A stretch of DNA of 64,000 nucleotides from Paratrimastix pyriformis. Taxonomy: Eukaryota; Preaxostyla; Paratrimastigidae. Positions 63,418-64,000 of the stretch are shown here, piece by piece (the stretch's first letter is position 1; every line of letters begins with the position of its first letter). The stretch is taken from assembly GCA_027972325.1 (NCBI GenBank), contig JAPMOS010000167.1:1-64000 (forward strand). The letters run 5' to 3'. The notes under the pieces are model-generated. The model had not been told where the DNA came from. It did no database searches and worked only from the letters and a program-made list of their open reading frames with translations. The translations under genes and the position numbers were made by a program.

Positions 63418-64000
63418 TTAATGGTGCACGAACGGTACTTTGGCAAACGGATCTGACGCGTCGGTAGATGATGACGGCGCGGAGGGTGCAGTTGAAGATG
63501 AAGATGATGTCGCTTGGGAGGAGTTCGTCGAAGGGGCTTTTTTAAGCGGGTCGATGGGTGTTGATTGCATCACTCCTGAGACGACGGAGGCCACGGTAAC
63601 GGCAAGGAGTCGTGTCGCCGGTGTGAGATTCGAAGCGAACTCAGGGTTCTCGCGCATCCAGTCCTTGATAGCTTCGGAAATGGTCGGCCGATTCGCTTCC
63701 AGCTGACCATGCACAGGAGTGGTGTCGCGCTTCATGTATCGACCTCCAGCGATCACCAACCCACTCACGCCCGCAATGTACGTATCGGTCATGACGTCCG
63801 AGTGCGTGAGGGCGTCAACAAGCTTCTGATCAACCTTACCGCGCAACTGCGAGTGATACGCCTCAAGTTCCACGTCCGTCATGCCGCGCAAGTCGGCTTC
63901 CTGTACCTCTTTGATGCCCAACCGCTTCGCCAAGCCAGCTACGAGATGCTCCTTTTCCGCACGCTCGCGCATCGACGAAATGGCTTGCGGGTGCTTCGTA
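63418..64000 (-). CDS. Unrecognised virus-like protein, 5' end beyond window
   Basis: Open from the window edge to the stop at 63,418. Contains a helical region (ADLRGMTDVELEAYHSQLRG), a hydrophobic stretch (VMTDTYIAGVSGLVIAGGRY), a second one (LLAVTVASVVSGVM) and a Ser/Ala/Pro-rich tail ending DPFAKVPFVHH. Perhaps membrane-associated. The start is not visible, so the length is a minimum. Confidence 0.55.
   Translation of the reverse strand, partial: TKHPQAISSMRERAEKEHLVAGLAKRLGIKEVQEADLRGMTDVELEAYHSQLRGKVDQKLVDALTHSDVMTDTYIAGVSGLVIAGGRYMKRDTTPVHGQLEANRPTISEAIKDWMRENPEFASNLTPATRLLAVTVASVVSGVMQSTPIDPLKKAPSTNSSQATSSSSSTAPSAPSSSTDASDPFAKVPFVHH

Larger units (their letters stand above)
57208..64000 (-). 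mobile_element. Large DNA-virus-like segment, partial (runs past window end)
   Basis: Five leftward genes with 40-60 bp gaps, no introns and long open frames. GC is moderate, unlike both the GC-rich host and the AT-rich island. A T6-containing motif lies 8-17 bp before four starts. One product ends in an S74-type chaperone domain, typical of phage tail fibres and also found in large eukaryotic DNA viruses. The visible genes look whole. No capsid, polymerase or packaging gene is in view, so the family cannot be named. It looks young or still under selection. Confidence 0.65.

Overview
This is a GC-rich nuclear fragment from a eukaryotic microbe. The evidence is short spliceosomal-type introns (about 45-70 bp, several with CTAAC-like branch points) in two host genes, a SART1/SNU66-like splicing factor and an ALIX/BRO1-like protein, plus many eukaryotic retroelements. 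An amoebozoan such as Acanthamoeba would fit the GC content, intron size and load of virus-like DNA, but that is inference. No rRNA, tRNA or CRISPR was seen.

Layout. 1-1,305: low-complexity GC-rich DNA. 1,306-8,105: a broken DIRS-type tyrosine-recombinase retroelement. 8,106-12,620: the 3' part of a gene with a beta-class DNA methyltransferase-like domain (a 1.46-kb non-autonomous element sits in its intron), then a retroviral-type integrase region. 12,780-13,953: 3' end of a LINE with a restriction-like endonuclease (RLE), abutting a (GAT)n array. 14,330-17,170 (minus) and about 17,303-19,270 (plus): the divergent host pair ALIX and SART1. 19,400-29,384: a mosaic of Penelope-like and RLE-LINE fragments, nearly all bounded by long (CA)n arrays. 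29,385-35,870 (minus) and about 35,880-45,479 (plus): two large LINEs head to head. 45,480-48,932 (minus): the 5' part of a ParB-like/methyltransferase gene whose 3' part appears to lie at 9.7-10.7 kb. 49,010-49,463: a palindrome-bearing tandem repeat. 49,464-52,330: a second, incomplete DIRS-type copy. 52,330-54,297: an AT-rich virus-like island. 54,298-57,207: an internal LINE fragment. 57,208-64,000: part of a large DNA-virus-like segment with five compact leftward genes.

The most unusual content is the large LINE family. Its first ORF carries a ubiquitin-specific-protease-like domain with Cys and His boxes and a Cys4 zinc finger. Its second ORF has AP endonuclease and reverse transcriptase, followed by RNase H, and downstream there is an N6-adenine methyltransferase-like domain (NPEY, WTTP). 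It ends in a UUCG-type hairpin followed by (AC)n. A 1.46-kb non-autonomous element shares that hairpin and (AC)n tail, and both of its copies have clear target-site duplications. The empty form of one of its sites is preserved elsewhere in the window. (AC)n tails, or targeting of (CA)n tracts, probably explain why so many fragments are joined at (CA)n microsatellites.

The virus-like right end encodes a long fibre-like protein with a C-terminal S74-type chaperone domain and four unrecognised proteins. The starts of four of its genes are preceded by a similar T-rich motif.
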